Below, piece after piece: positions 19,998 to 31,961 of a stretch of DNA of 64,000 nt. Every line of letters begins with the position of its first letter. Position 1 is the stretch's first letter. The DNA is from Stereocaulon alpinum (lineage: Eukaryota > Ascomycota > Lecanoromycetes > Lecanorales > Stereocaulaceae). Both the position numbers and the translations under genes were made by a program. Location: assembly GCA_018257865.1 (NCBI GenBank), contig JAEUBA010000033.1:1-64000 (forward strand), written 5' to 3'. The notes under the pieces were generated by a model, which worked only from the letters and a program-made list of their open reading frames with translations, made no database searches and had not been told where the DNA came from.

Positions 19998-22317
19998 TTA
20001 CTTCTTCCCGAGCTTGACTTTGCATTCAGGACAATACCATTTCTGCCTCCTGGGCGGGGACTCTTTCAAGCCGACGCAATCGAAGTGGAACCATTCGCGT
20101 TCGCACTGAACAGGGTTGTTAGCGTATGGAACAAGCATAAATTGAAGATTTTCCGCTTACGTGATCGTTCTCGCACGCAATCATATCTCCGTAGCTGACG
20201 TCTCCACAAAGACAATACCTAGGCTCATCTGGATCAATCTCCTCGCCCACCATTGCCTCATCTGTTTTGAATGCGTTTTCTTTGTCTTTACCACCTGCAA
20301 TGTCCATTGCCCTCTTCTCAATGCCTACGCCCTTCTTCTTCGGAGCATGTTGCCGTTTACCTACGCTTACTGCAGGACCATCTTCGTGGCTTTCGATTAC
20401 GGCACCCGGTGCAGGGCGTTTGCTACGCCTCCCCGCAGCTGTAACAACTGCGATCGGACTCGGCAACGGAGCAGGGGTGGCGCTCTTACGGCGAGGATGA
20501 TCCCGATTAGGTGGTACTGGTGTTGTACTGATGGAACCTCGGCGTGTACCTGTCCGTGTGGCTGTACGCGGAGATGCCAGGACTGGCTCCGAAGGTGGCT
20601 CAGAGGGGCCTTTCAAGGTCAGAGAGATGCGACGAGGGCGGGACGAGGTTGCCGTAGATGATGCTGCTGCGATGTCCTTTGGACTGACTGCTTTAGGTTT
20701 TTCAGGGGCCGCCATGACCGGAGTTGCAGGTGCAGGCGTAGCCTTTCGTGTGGGCTTTTGCGGCGATGGGGCAGGCGCAGCGAGAGGTATTGTGGTCGTC
20801 ACCGTTTCCGTCGTGATGTTCAGTGGCATAGGTCGAGGCTGTTCTCTCTTTTGCTTCTTCGAAGAAGGCTTGATTGGTGAAGTGGCGAGTTCGGCGTGAG
20901 TAGTAGGAACCTCAGACTTAGGGGTTTCGTCTCGCTTCCTTTTTTTCGCGGACTTCGTGGGGTCTTTTAGCTTCGCATTCTTATCCCTGGGAGTATCTTT
21001 ACCCTTAGGCAGGCTGGCACTGGCAAGTGGGCTTTGGAGGGCTGGTCCAGGCGGCTTAGAGAATAGCTCCTTGAATGTACTTCCAAGGCTGCCCAACTTT
21101 TGCGCTTCCGATTCCAGCTCTGCAGCTCTTTCGCGTGCCAGGATCTCTCTCTTCTGCTTCTTAGCTTCATTCAGCTTCATTCCCCTATTCTCCAGTGCCG
21201 TCTCTCCCAGTCCTAACTTCTCAGAACTTATTTCGCCCGGTAACAGTGGTCTTCCTGGTTCCCTATGGGCTATATCGTCCTCATCAAGGAAGTCATCCCC
21301 ATTCTCCTCCGCGAGTCTCATCGCTTTTTGATAGTAATCCGGTCCCCGTTTGGCATCCGTCAATTCACGTCTGATCATTGTTTCACTAGGTGTCCAAATA
21401 GCATTCTTTTTCATCCTCTTCCGCAGCTTCGCCATCTCCCACTCTGTGAGGCGCATCCATGGCGCATGCTTGCTACCTGGCTTAGGATCTGGTGGTGGAG
21501 GAGTCAGTAGTGACAGTGCATTACTTGTTGATATCCCCGCAACAGAGCTGTGCACATTCGTTCCTACTGCGCCAGGCGGCCGAGGGGCTCGAGGAGTTTT
21601 GGGAATCTTCAGCTTCGGTGCCTTTGGAGGTTTCGGAGGTCTTATCCGGGCTGGCTTACGCGAGCCTCCAACACGAGATGTAGGCATTGGTATGGGTGAT
21701 GGCGGTACTGACTCCCAATCGGAGTCTGTAAATGGAAGTGGAGAATCTGGGTTTGGTGGTGGAAGCACTTCACCAGGCACTGTTATCTTCCGGCTTCGAT
21801 ACCGCTTCTCAGGTTTGGCTGAAGATCTTCCGGCGGATGCTGCAGCCCTTGCGCCATCGAGCCGTAGAGTAATTCGGGGAGGGGGCGTTTTGCGAATTGC
21901 TCGGGGAGACCGTGGTACTGGCGTAGGGTCTCTAGAAGGCGGTTTTGGCAAAGCATGTAGCTTAGTTATGATACTAGTTAAACGATTGTAGTGACGATCC
22001 ACCATCTCGAACAGGCGTGTTGCCTCGCCATAGGCAGACTCGCGACAGCTGATAGCGTAGTCCAAGTTCCGGGATATGCCTTTTCGCAGATATTGGGCGC
22101 TTTGCCTCTCACTAGGCGGCAACGAGGGCAGCGATCCATATTCTTTGGAGAGTTCATGTACGGTGTCGGCTGCTCCAAGGTAGGACTCGTCGAGGTTGCC
22201 GATGAGAGTGAGGGATCTCACTAGGTCCGAAGGCAGGTATTCGGTATAGTCGAGGAAATCGGTGACGGTATGTTGGGCATCTGGATCCTCGGGTGGGTCC
22301 CTCGTCATCACGTCCAT
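19998..22317 (-). CDS. ING-family chromatin protein with PHD finger
   Basis: There are two exons, 20161-22317 and 19998-20105, with an intron at 20106-20160, giving 754 residues. Residues 15-115 match the ING N-terminal helical domain (FLDYTEYLPSDLVRSLTLI, then the DESYLGAADTVHELSKEYGSLP region). The middle is long, basic and disordered, rich in Pro, Ser, Thr and Lys. The C-terminal PHD finger is rebuilt exactly across the intron: C702, C704, C715, C720, H726, C729, C744 and C747 form the Cys4-His-Cys3 set with W742 in the usual place. ING proteins read H3K4 methylation and sit in histone acetyltransferase or deacetylase complexes; the domain order and length suggest the Pho23 (Rpd3L deacetylase) type rather than Yng1/Yng2, but that choice is inference. 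It is divergently arranged with the gene at 22932, sharing a 614-bp promoter region. Confidence 0.9.
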
Positions 22318-22931
22318 GCCTGAAGCTATGCCTACAAGGTATCGGGAGGCTATACATCTAATAATGCGGAGGTAATTAGCGTCCGAGGTAGACGTGATGG
22401 TATTTGCTAGCGCGAATGTTGAGAGCCCTAACCCTAGTCTATGCGGTCCTGCTGTGGCCTTGCTGTAACCAGCGCATGCATGCTCACAGCAGCCAGATCT
22501 TAGAGAGTCGATGATTAAGGAGTGTCAAGACTTACGCAATCGGCTTCCAGAGTGTCTCCGTGCCAAGGTTTGGTGTTGACTTCACTGGCTGCTCTGCAAT
22601 CTTTGTCGAACAACAACCACTTCACGGCTCGTAGACATGCAGAATTCAGATCAAGTCACTCAAAACTTTCGTGCTTACAGTTACACCTACATCTTCTCAA
22701 ATACATGATAGAGCTTGTTCCCATTCAGATGTGTTCAATTAATTGGGCACCGTTCAAAGTCACTGTCCCACTGCTTCAAGGGTTCCTTCCATATTTGCAT
22801 TTCCGTTATCATCACTTTGCGCCGCTTTATCACTTCATTATCAATCAATCACGGCCCTACTGACTCAGAGTATCTTGGATAACACGTTAATTACTGTCGT
22901 ACTCAAGTTTCCACTACATCACCATCAATCA
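22318..22931. promoter_or_regulatory. Shared divergent promoter region
   Basis: 614 bp lie between the start codons of the ING/PHD gene (minus) and the exonuclease-fold gene (plus). Two TTAGGG-type units in reverse (CCCTAACCCTA) lie near 22427-22437; the motif is too short to be telomeric and may be a Tbf1/Rap1-like site. Nothing else is recognised. Confidence 0.4.
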
Positions 22932-25627
22932 ATGGCAGAAATGAGGGTTGGTCAGCTTGCTGGCGAGGACGATAGATTCTGCCCTTTCGCAGCTGTCAAC
23001 AAATGGCCATACAAGTGTTTATATGGCAAAGACTCGGAGGAAGTCTCGAAGACCTATTTCGCGTATGGAGAGTTTAGGAATCGTGGATGGACTATGTAAG
23101 TTAAATTTTGCCATGCTCATTTCTGTCTCGGCTTGCACGTTTCCAGATATGGCGCTTCTGGTGAAGGACTCCTACCCATCGTCGCTGCCGTTCACGCCGC
23201 GATTCTTCACTAGATCCCAAGCAACGTCATTGGAGCAGTCATGTGTAGAGTGACTAAACACCGTGTTCTCCTTCCATTGTCTCGACACTCTTTATAAACA
23301 CGACCGACACCATTCAGCTAATACATCTAGCTATTACATTCGCACACTGTTAGAGAATCATCCCAAACCGCTCCTACTGATACCGAAGTCCGAAGTGCAT
23401 GCTCTATTCGTTGAGATCTTCGAAACTCTAGGTGTACACGCGGACTTCCCGGACGTTTGGAGCCACCCAGGATTCGACATCGGCTTCCGGGAAGAGGGCA
23501 GCCCTCGTCCCCGTTACCTCGGCCGTTTGACCAACGATTGCAGTCTGGACGAGCTCGAAGATATGATTCCTGAAGAAGGTTCTGCGTTGGAGGAGTCGCA
23601 GAATGTGGAAGATTGGTCGTTTCCGGCTTTTAGGCGCAAGATGGAGGCCGCCGTTCTGGCAGGGAAGGCCAAGGGTAAGGCTGTAAAGGAGAAGAAGAGA
23701 AGAGATCGAGTAAGCATATTTCTTTGGGCTCTTGTCGCTTGACTCGCCCGTGAATCATGCTCCTCGTCAGGCTTCTGAGCCACATTTCCTGCTCCCGAAA
23801 CTCCTCTTTGGGCTCAGCATCGATTCTACAAACCACAACGCTGACTATACATTTGGTAGGTGATTGTCAAACGCGGATGGTGTGCAACTTTGAAGAGGAC
23901 CCAGTGTTATCTTGGTATCCGCCCCCGGGGAACAGTGAATAAAGCATACTTTCATGCCGACCCCAATCACACCTGGGAGCGATCTCAAGCAGCCCAGACC
24001 GCGTACGAGGAAGCAGCAGGACTCAGACTTCCGACATTCATACCGACAAACGCTGCACCCTACGCTTTTCACCAGAATGTGGTCTTCGTCTGTGTGGACA
24101 TTGAGGCGTACGAGATGGACCAAAGAGTAATCACCGAAATCGGAGTCTCGACGCTGGACACATTAGATCTCATCAATGTTCCCCCTGGCGAAGGCGGAGC
24201 TGAGTGGATGAAGAAGATTCGGGCTCGTCACTTCAGAATCGCAGAATATGCTCATCTCCAGAACCATGTGCACATCACTGTGTGTGCTGGGAATTTCCTA
24301 GAGAGACTTGGGACCAGCGAATGGATCTCGATCAACAATGCACCACAGGTCGTTGCGTCCTGCTTCCGTCACCCGTTCTCGGCACCAGGGCAATACACAC
24401 CATTCCCTTCAGAAGCTAAGATGATAGGAAGATACGGCTTTGACAAGCAGCTCCTAAGCCAGTACTTACCACCGGCCAATGACACCCAGAAACGTAACGT
24501 CATCCTCGTAGGCCACGAGATAAAATCAGATATTGAGTATCTTCGCACCATCGGCTACGACGTGACAAACCTGTCCAATCTTCTCGAAGCCGTCGACACA
24601 ATTAGCCTCTACAAAGCTATGAAGCACGCGCCCATGACCCCTAGTCTTGGAAACATTCTCTTAGAGCTGGAGCTGACTGGTTGGCACCTTCACAACGCCG
24701 GCAATGATGCCGCCTACACCCTAGAGGCCCTAATCGGCATTTCTATCGCCGCGTTGACCTACACCCACGAACCTGCTCCAGATCCCGAGAAAATGGACGC
24801 TGCTGCAGCCGAAGCTCAGGTACGTCATTCGGTTCTAGATATGTCTACATCTGGCTTATGTGGCGACGGGAGCCCACACATGCATTGTGAGGTTGAAAGA
24901 GGCTTTCGGTTCTTTGCTCGCTCCCAAATTTTTGCTACTATTCAAAGAAGCTGACGCTGACTTTGAACTACTGCACAGGCCCGCCTGATTGAAGAACAAG
25001 AAGACTGGGAGATTGCAGACGAGGAGGGTGGCGACGGCGGCTCCGCTGTGCCCCTCCCCAGTATCAGCGAAACGAAAACTCAACACACTTTTGCGGCACA
25101 CATGAGACGTACGAACAGAGCCGAGGAGAACGCAAATCGGAATTTCTACAATGAGAGGAGCGGAGGCAATAGCAGTCCCTATAAGGGGAGTCATCAAAGG
25201 AATTCTCCGTCGCCGAGAAATGCTGGTGAGCTTCCCCCCTTCGACATCTCGTTCCTTGAGGTTCTGCGCCTTGTTGGCCCGCACAACAAATCAAACGCAT
25301 CACGAGTACTAACAATGGTACCATACAGGACCAAAAAACGGCGAACTCAACTACCACGCAGCAAACGAGAAGAAGATGCGTGAAATGGCCCAGAACACCA
25401 ACCTTAACCCCAAAGCAACGGAATATACACCGCCGCACTCTCGAGCTATCTCCAACAAAAATTTGAACGGTAAGCAGGGGACTAGGAAGGAGGAAAATCT
25501 CATCGACCTGGATGATGACCAGGACGGTGGCGTGCCTTTGCCAAAGGTGCCGTTGGCGGAGAAGACGAAGCAAAGGCTGGCGCAGTTGCATTATGATGTT
25601 GATGACGATGAATATTTTACCATTTGA
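22932..25627 (+). CDS. Gfd2/YDR514C-like DEDDh exonuclease-fold protein
   Basis: Model: exons 22932-23095, 23331-23709, 23860-24819, 24979-25225 and 25329-25627 give 682 residues. The joins are supported by continuous family-like sequence (NRGWTIYYIRTLL across the first, KKRRDRVIVKRGW across the second). The RNase H-like domain covers about 255-475: D261 and E263 in CVDIEAYE, D405 in GHEIKSDIEYL, and H459 with D464 in HNAGNDAAY. These are the DEDDh catalytic set, so nuclease activity is plausible. An Asp/Glu-rich, basic tail follows. Yeast Gfd2 is a multicopy suppressor linked to mRNA export factor Dbp5; the cellular role here is inference. Odd points: the first intron is long (235 nt) and contains a complete 50-nt intron-like unit (GTAAGT to TTTCCAG), and the second (150 nt) carries an open stretch in phase, so alternative splicing is possible. 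Confidence 0.82.
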
Positions 25628-26269
25628 GATGAAAGGGGCATGGAGGTGTGGGGCGGCTTGCTTGCAAAAACTGGACGCTGTGAATAATGCCTCCTCTTTT
25701 ATGCGTTGTGGACACGGGAAATGCATGCATTGCGAATGGCGATGGATGCAAGGATGGATGGATGGGTGGAAAGCCAATGGAATTGCATCTAGCATCTAGC
25801 GACTACTCTGACACTAGGAAATGATACATTCTCGAAGAGAAACCACTTCCGCCGGGAAACCCTCCCCCCTCTCTGCCCCCTTTTATCCAGCGAAACAACA
25901 TCAACGTACAATATCCAGTGCAGTCCACCATGAAAGTAAACGACCGTCCGCATGCATTTCGAGAGAAAGCCGCCATTGTAGATTGCCATTCGCATTCGCA
26001 CTTGGCTGAAAGACTGATCACACCTCCTCTTGCGCCTCGTACTCTGTCATTTTTTGTCGTAAAAGGAAATGGAATAAGGCAATAAATAAGGGGTTGGGGG
26101 GTTAAGTATAGACATGAAGTGAAGAAGGAAAGGAAATGAAATGAGGAAGGCTGTAAGGGTGCTGTTCAGTGGATGGGTAGGTTCCGGGAAATAAATCGTA
26201 ATGTCTGGTGATGATCCAGCGTAGATGTTGCGAGTTTTAGCCATGATGATGGGTGAAGACGGGAAGGAC
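25628..26269. other. Convergent intergenic region
   Basis: This is the 3' flank of two convergent genes. It contains a short GGAT-type tandem (about 25741-25770). Frames on either strand here are unsupported. Confidence 0.5.
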
Positions 26270-28536
26270 TCAAGAAGAGGCACCGTTAGCAGCGCCGTTA
26301 CTGCGCTTCTGATGGTACGAGCTGATTTTCGTGAAGCCTCTTGACGGCCATGTGAGTCAATGTCAGGCTGTGTAGGGTGGTGAGAACACTTACTTAGTAA
26401 TGTCAATGCTATCATCCTCGTCCTCCCTGGACCCATGTCCGGTTCCATTCTGGCTGCTCGGGAAGCTGCTGTTTGTCGGCTTTCCTTTCCTCGTTGGGCT
26501 ATCGGCACCGACGCCGTTGGTGGGGGGCGGGGGGCTACTGCTCTGCAACACCGTCGCATCACCAGCGATTCCAATCTTCATCGGACTAAGCTCCGGCCAA
26601 GGTTGCAACGGGGTGCTGTTCATGCTACGGTAGTCGTGGAACTGGAAGAAAGGAGCAGGGCTGCTGTCGGCCATGTGGCTGGTGGGAAGCCTAGCGGTAT
26701 TCGGCTGCGGGACATTGAGGTTATGCGGTCTCGGTGCTGGCGTCTGCATTGGCTGGTCGTGGGCCCAGGCTCCGGATGTCAGAGTTGGTGAGGAGTCACC
26801 CGCTGTGAGATGACCGTTAGCGCGACGTCTAGGCATGGGAGATGTTTCGTCGGACAGTACTGGATGCGGAGGCTGAGTTGGTGCGTAGACAGCGTAGGGC
26901 CTGTGAACGGGGCGGGTCGGTGTGTATGATTCTTGAGTGGTCACTGGGAACGAGGATAGAGGTGGAGTGCGGGAATTCGGAGACGATTTCAGGTGGCCGT
27001 TGGTATGGACCTGGGGGAAGCCGCTCGATTGGGGATGGCCTGCTGGAGAGCCTGGCGCAGATGAGATGCGTCCTCCGCCTTTGCTGGCGTGCTTGTTGGC
27101 GATTGAGATTGTGTTTTCACGTTGGTCGGGGACTAGTGACCATTTCATGCCTTTGCCAGGCTCATCCGGACGCCGAGGGACCTTTTCGAAACCTGGGTTG
27201 AGGGAAAGATTGTGGCGGATTGAATTCTGTCATCCATCAGCTATGAGATTGATACAAGACGCCGTTAGTACTCACCTGCCATCCCGAGCTAATGCACCGA
27301 TAGTATGCGTAATGCTCTTTGATCCAACTGTATATGCCGTTCAAGCTTAGAGCTTGATCTTCCGTAGATAGAATTGCCCAGGTTATCATCGCGGCATAGC
27401 TGCATTGCGGCTTGATGTCTTTGGAGCTTTCTAGAGAGTAGTCAATTTGTTCTGTCGACTCCATCAATATTCCACGCTTATACCCGGGTGATCGCTTCTT
27501 CGCCGAGCCAGTGTTGATTGCGCGCTTTGGTGGCGAAGTACGGGGGGTGACAGGCCGGGCCACGTTCGCTGGTGCAGGTGCAATCGCTGGTCCTCCACCG
27601 TAGTATGGTCCTCCTGGTGAATGACTGAAACCATTGACATAGGCTCCGCCTTGCGGATGAGCGTCCGGCTCGACAGGGGCAGGAGGGCGACGATCCTCAA
27701 GTTCTTCGCCGAGACCCTTGTTCTCGGCACGGTTCACACCTGATTTCATCCTATCCAGGAACATTTGATGCAGTTTGCCGTCTCCAGTAGCTGGTTGCCA
27801 CAGCATCTCGGTCCCGGCGACAGCGACCACATCGCCATTGTTGATGCTGACAGATTCGGATCTCTTGAGGGACTTGTCATTGACTCTAACGCCGTTGCGC
27901 CCATAGCAGTGGACGCGCCATGTATGATCCGATGTGCTATATCTGAGCTCAGCATGTACCCTCGATACAACTTTGCTAGGCCCGAGATCAATGTGTATTG
28001 GTGGGTCCTCCGGTTTTGTTTGCTTAGGGTCATACAGCTGTTCTGGAGCGCGCCCGAAGTAGATATTGACGGCTTTAACATAGTATGTCCAATTCTTGCC
28101 GCATATCTTTGCATAGGCATTGATCATATTCTCACCATATTTGATCTCGTTTGAGTGTTCTTGTGCCACAGCGACTGGGTCGTCTGCGGTATGCAGATAC
28201 GGTATTATCTGGTCAATGTCGTTGGTGTCTTGCTCATCATCATCAACAGCGGTCTCATCATCTGACTCTTCCGCCTGTGACTCGGCAGCATCTTCATCTG
28301 GGGATATTTGGTGGAGGCGGCGTTTAGAGGGCCCAGGCGCAGTGTTGCTGGCCTGAACATTCATTAGCAGATTGTTCCAACATAAGCAAATTTGCTCGAG
28401 AATAGCGTACCTTTCTCTTCCTACTTGCAGGAGCCCCACCTCGAGGTCTAAGAGGGATTGGGGAGGACAGGTCCGCGGCGCGGATATTGGCCGTCCGCTT
28501 GCGTTCGCTCCGCCGAGTAGCGGGCGGGGACGACAT
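26270..28536 (-). CDS. FHA plus fork-head transcription factor (Fkh2/FkhB-like)
   Basis: Four exons: 28411-28536, 27276-28352, 26394-27226 and 26270-26339; 701 residues. A basic N-terminus is followed by an acidic stretch (60-90), then the FHA phosphothreonine-binding domain at about 130-230, with FGR, VSRVHAEL and GRNGVRVN as core motifs. The fork-head winged helix begins near 358 (CSYAAMITWAIL, LNGIYSWIKEHY) and crosses the intron at 401/402 into NSIRHNLSLN, the DNA-recognition helix, ending near KWSLVP. A Pro/Ser-rich tail follows, and the 70-nt last exon supplies a conserved-looking end (KISSYHQKRS). Without that last splice the frame would stop at 26390. FHA-fork-head proteins control G2/M and hyphal development genes in fungi. 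It is convergent with the exonuclease-fold gene. Confidence 0.92.
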
Positions 28537-29727
28537 GGTGGTTCCGGGTCAGAGCTAGACGTGAACAGGGTCAGTAAGGGTCTGGATTGTATTGGGCAAG
28601 ATACCGATAATGCTAGTGGCAAATAGAATGCGCAATGCGTTCATGTGTTGTCAGGCATGGTGCATCGTCCCGGGGTTGGTACCTACGTCAGAGTTCATCA
28701 GAGGGACGTACCGTAAATAGAGACACTTAGACGAGTGTGCTAACAGCACAGGATGCTATGATAATATGATGCTCACACAGTAGTTGATGCGAGATGGTGG
28801 GAAGCGATGGAGTGGGTAAAGATATAGGGACTCGTAAGATGTGGCCGTGGGCGGTGGTTGGTAAGTCGGTCCCCTTGAGAATGTCGATTGAAAGTAAAGA
28901 ACGCGTGCCCTTACGCGAAGTCCTTGACTTTGGATGTTGCTGCCTGTATACGAGTTGTAGAGTATTTGTTTGCGGACGATGGCATGATTATGTATGAAGG
29001 AGGAAATTCTTGCAAGGCATATATTTGTGGGAAGAGTCTTCACATGAGGCTTTCGTGGGTTTTCTCTTTGCCTGCGCTAACCTGATTGGCTAAATTCCTC
29101 AATAAACACTCGCCAAGACTTCAACATCCCACGGTCCTAGACGATTCATGTGATTCATTTGAGCAATTTGCACAGAGCTAGATAGCAGTGAACAGGGCCT
29201 CTATACCACCTTCTTTTTTATTGCAATCACGTCGATATAAGATTATCTTCACAAAGTCTGTATCAACTATCCGTTCCATACCACAGACTGTGCCTCAGTT
29301 AATTGCGTATATTTCCCCATTCTGCAGTCACCTGAAGGTGTGCAAGCCTGCGAAATATATGTTCACATGGAAAGACTTCCTGCAAGTAGTCTCTTTCAAA
29401 TGCTATCTTTTCTGGCTTTGCTCTATCCATACTCCAATTGTTTATGGGGAAAGTGGGCCCCAACAAATGGGCGCCATGGTATGAGCAAGTTGCACTAGGA
29501 AGTGAAGAGATTTTGCCGCCTAGGATCCACAGTCGCTCCCTGACCGCAAATTAGCTCAGCCTTCGTGAAGATACCCATAAGTAACAATTGGATCTTAGTC
29601 CATGGGAATTAACGCCCCTTGACCCTGGGATGCTGGTATATTGTGTGCAGGAACCGATGTCATCCGTAGCCTTATTCCGCACGCTCGGAGGATGTAAAGT
29701 AGGCTAATGTTCTATCAAGCCTATCCT
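28537..29727. other. Intergenic
   Basis: 1.2 kb without a supported gene. It holds the promoter of the fork-head gene at its left end and the 3' flank of the Dbp8 gene at its right. Frames of up to 98 codons (29188-29484) have no recognisable content. Confidence 0.5.
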
Positions 29728-31293
29728 TCACTCCAATCTCCTAATCTTGCCCCTAGTCCTATTCCCCTTCACATCCCTTCCCTCCTCAATATCGAGCAGT
29801 GCAATTCTCTTCCTCTCGCCCACATCCTTGAGTCCGTCCCTGACAACTCTAGTCTCAATGTTTACGCCTTCCTCCTCGTAAGCCTCCATCTTCACCCCGA
29901 TCCTTGCCTCAATCGCCAGGAATAGTGCTACGTCTCTCTGCCCAATCAACGTAACTGCATCTCCCTTCTTTCCTGCTCTTGCCGTCCTACCAACCCGATG
30001 AATGTAATCGTCTGGATTGCGCGGGACGTCATAGTTGATTACAAGATCTACTTCCGGTATGTCCAGACCGCGACTTGCGACGTCTGTAGCCACCAGAATA
30101 CGAGCAGCAGAGGCGCGGAAGCGAGCAAGGTTATCTGTACGATCGCGCTGAGAGAGTAGTGAGTGTAGAGAAGTGACTCGATGCTCGAGAAGGCGGAGAA
30201 GGCGTTCAAGGAGGTTTGCTGTAGCAGTGCGGTTGCAAAAGATAATGACTGATTTCTTGGCGACGTTACGCGCTGTAAGGAGGAGGATGTGTAAGTAGGC
30301 TTCGCGGTAGGTGAGAGGGACTTGTAGGTATGTTTGATTCAGAGTGGTAGGGACTGCGATGTCAGAGGAGTCGACTTCGCACACGAATATAGGCGGTCTG
30401 CCCTTGCTCCTGGATAGTGCTTTCAGGGCCATGACCTCTGGTGTTAGCGTAGCTGTGAAGAGACAGGTCTGTCTTTCCTGTGCAGGCGGTAGAGCACCGA
30501 GGCATGTTTCGACATCCGGGAGCATGCTGCCAGGCCCAGAGGCCAGTAATCGGTCTGCCTCGTCCAGCACAACGACTTTAACACGGTGTAGGCCCACAAT
30601 CGTGTCTTCTCCTGATGTTTGGATATGGTCCGCCAGTCGCCCAGGCGTAGCAATAACAACATGCGGCCGTCTCCCGAGCGCAAGAGCTTGTGGCCTCATC
30701 TCCGTCCCACCAGTAATGAGGATCGGCTTCAGCGACTGAGGCGCCGAGATCGCCTTGATCTGTTCGAATATCTGTAGAGCCAGTTCCCTCGTAGGCGTAA
30801 GTATGACCGCGTAGATGCCCATTGGATCTTCAGCCCATTTCTGCAGTATTGGCACCGCAAAGGCGACCGTCTTCCCGCTACCTGTTCTGCTCCCTCCTAT
30901 GACATCCTGTCCTTCCAGGATCTTGGGTATGCAGCCCTTTTGGATGCCTGTAGGGCGCTTGATCTCCATTGCAGCCAGGGAGGCAATGAGCCATGGCGCA
31001 ACATCCAGGGTTGCGAAGCTGGCTTTGGAGTCGACAACCTTGCCATTAAGGACGGTTGGATGTTCAATCTTTCCGGGCTCTTGGGTTGGCACTTCAAACT
31101 TTCGAGACTTGATGCGGGAAGTTGTAGCGAGTATTGGGGGCGGTGGCCCTATCGTTGAAGCACCTGATTCTGAGGATAGTCTCCTTCTCTTTCTGGCGGT
31201 GCCGTTATCTATCTTTGCGTATGACTGAGATGTACTACTGGAAGGGGCATCCGAAGCCTCACCATCAGAACTTGAAGAGGGTGTGTTGGACAT
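29728..31293 (-). CDS. dbp8: DEAD-box RNA helicase Dbp8
   Basis: Intronless, 521 residues, close to the length of other filamentous-fungal Dbp8. An N-terminal extension of about 90 residues is Ser-rich with a short basic KRRR patch. The Q-motif region (ASFATLDVAPWL, then RPTGIQ) starts near 91. The Walker A motif is GSRTGSGKT at 134-142, PTRELALQI at 167-175, ATPGRL at 215-220, DEAD at 244-247 and FTAT in place of SAT for motif III. The C-terminal RecA lobe has IIFCNR, LVATDVASRGLDIPEVDLVINYD and HRVGRTARAG. Dbp8 acts in the nucleolus in early cleavage of pre-rRNA for the 40S subunit, with Esf2 as its activator in yeast. It is the first of three tandem minus-strand genes. Confidence 0.92.
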   Translation of the reverse strand: MSNTPSSSSDGEASDAPSSSTSQSYAKIDNGTARKRRRLSSESGASTIGPPPPILATTSRIKSRKFEVPTQEPGKIEHPTVLNGKVVDSKASFATLDVAPWLIASLAAMEIKRPTGIQKGCIPKILEGQDVIGGSRTGSGKTVAFAVPILQKWAEDPMGIYAVILTPTRELALQIFEQIKAISAPQSLKPILITGGTEMRPQALALGRRPHVVIATPGRLADHIQTSGEDTIVGLHRVKVVVLDEADRLLASGPGSMLPDVETCLGALPPAQERQTCLFTATLTPEVMALKALSRSKGRPPIFVCEVDSSDIAVPTTLNQTYLQVPLTYREAYLHILLLTARNVAKKSVIIFCNRTATANLLERLLRLLEHRVTSLHSLLSQRDRTDNLARFRASAARILVATDVASRGLDIPEVDLVINYDVPRNPDDYIHRVGRTARAGKKGDAVTLIGQRDVALFLAIEARIGVKMEAYEEEGVNIETRVVRDGLKDVGERKRIALLDIEEGRDVKGNRTRGKIRRLE

Positions 31294-31961
31294 TGTTGGG
31301 ATGCGAGTTCGCGGTGGGAAAATAATTTGGCTGGAATCGGATAGATATCAGATCCATTCTTGGCATGCCAAAGCACGCGAGGCACGGTTACGAAGATGAT
31401 GGCTGGCTTTCTTTACAAAACACCGGTTTACGTGCCTATAAGGAACTTCACAATGAAAATGTGTGAGCATCAAATGCAATGGTCGTTACCCACAACGTCC
31501 ATAGCGTTTACAATTACGGGCTTTCTATCGAAACCGCGAGTCTGTTCAAGCAAAGGTCATCATGTCTTTACTTAATCATAAGTCGACGGCGTGATCATAG
31601 ATACTAGATTGAGCTGATCATGTCTGTCAACACGATTATTGACATCAAGACCTTTGAGTCAAAGATGGATGCCTTTGAGCACCAATTTTGACCATACAAG
31701 AATTCTCAACCAACAAATTGAGAACGATACGCTCCGACTGGAGCGTCGATTGCATCAATGGTAAAGTATCAGACCATGGGTATGCGGCGGGGAGCATCTA
31801 GGAGAGCGTCATTTCTGTCAATTATCAGGATTTCCGATCTCAGGCCAATTCCGACTCAGTCCCGAGCCAATGTTCGACTGTGTCATAAAGATCTTCGAGT
31901 CGTTCCTCGGAGCTTCTCAATGAGCGACAATTCCGCTCCGCATGGCTTTGGTCGCTGTTCT
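31294..31961. other. Intergenic
   Basis: 668 bp lie between the Dbp8 start codon and the stop of the membrane acyltransferase. Nothing recognised beyond the presumed Dbp8 promoter. Confidence 0.5.

Noticed and set aside
21350..21991. 213-codon plus frame
   Set aside because: Antisense to the Pro/Ser/Lys-rich middle of the ING/PHD protein.
22420..22440. CCCTAACCCTA telomere-like string
   Set aside because: Fewer than two full units; far too short for a telomere or interstitial array.
25064..25795. 243-codon minus frame
   Set aside because: Crosses exons and introns of the exonuclease-fold gene on the other strand; no motif.
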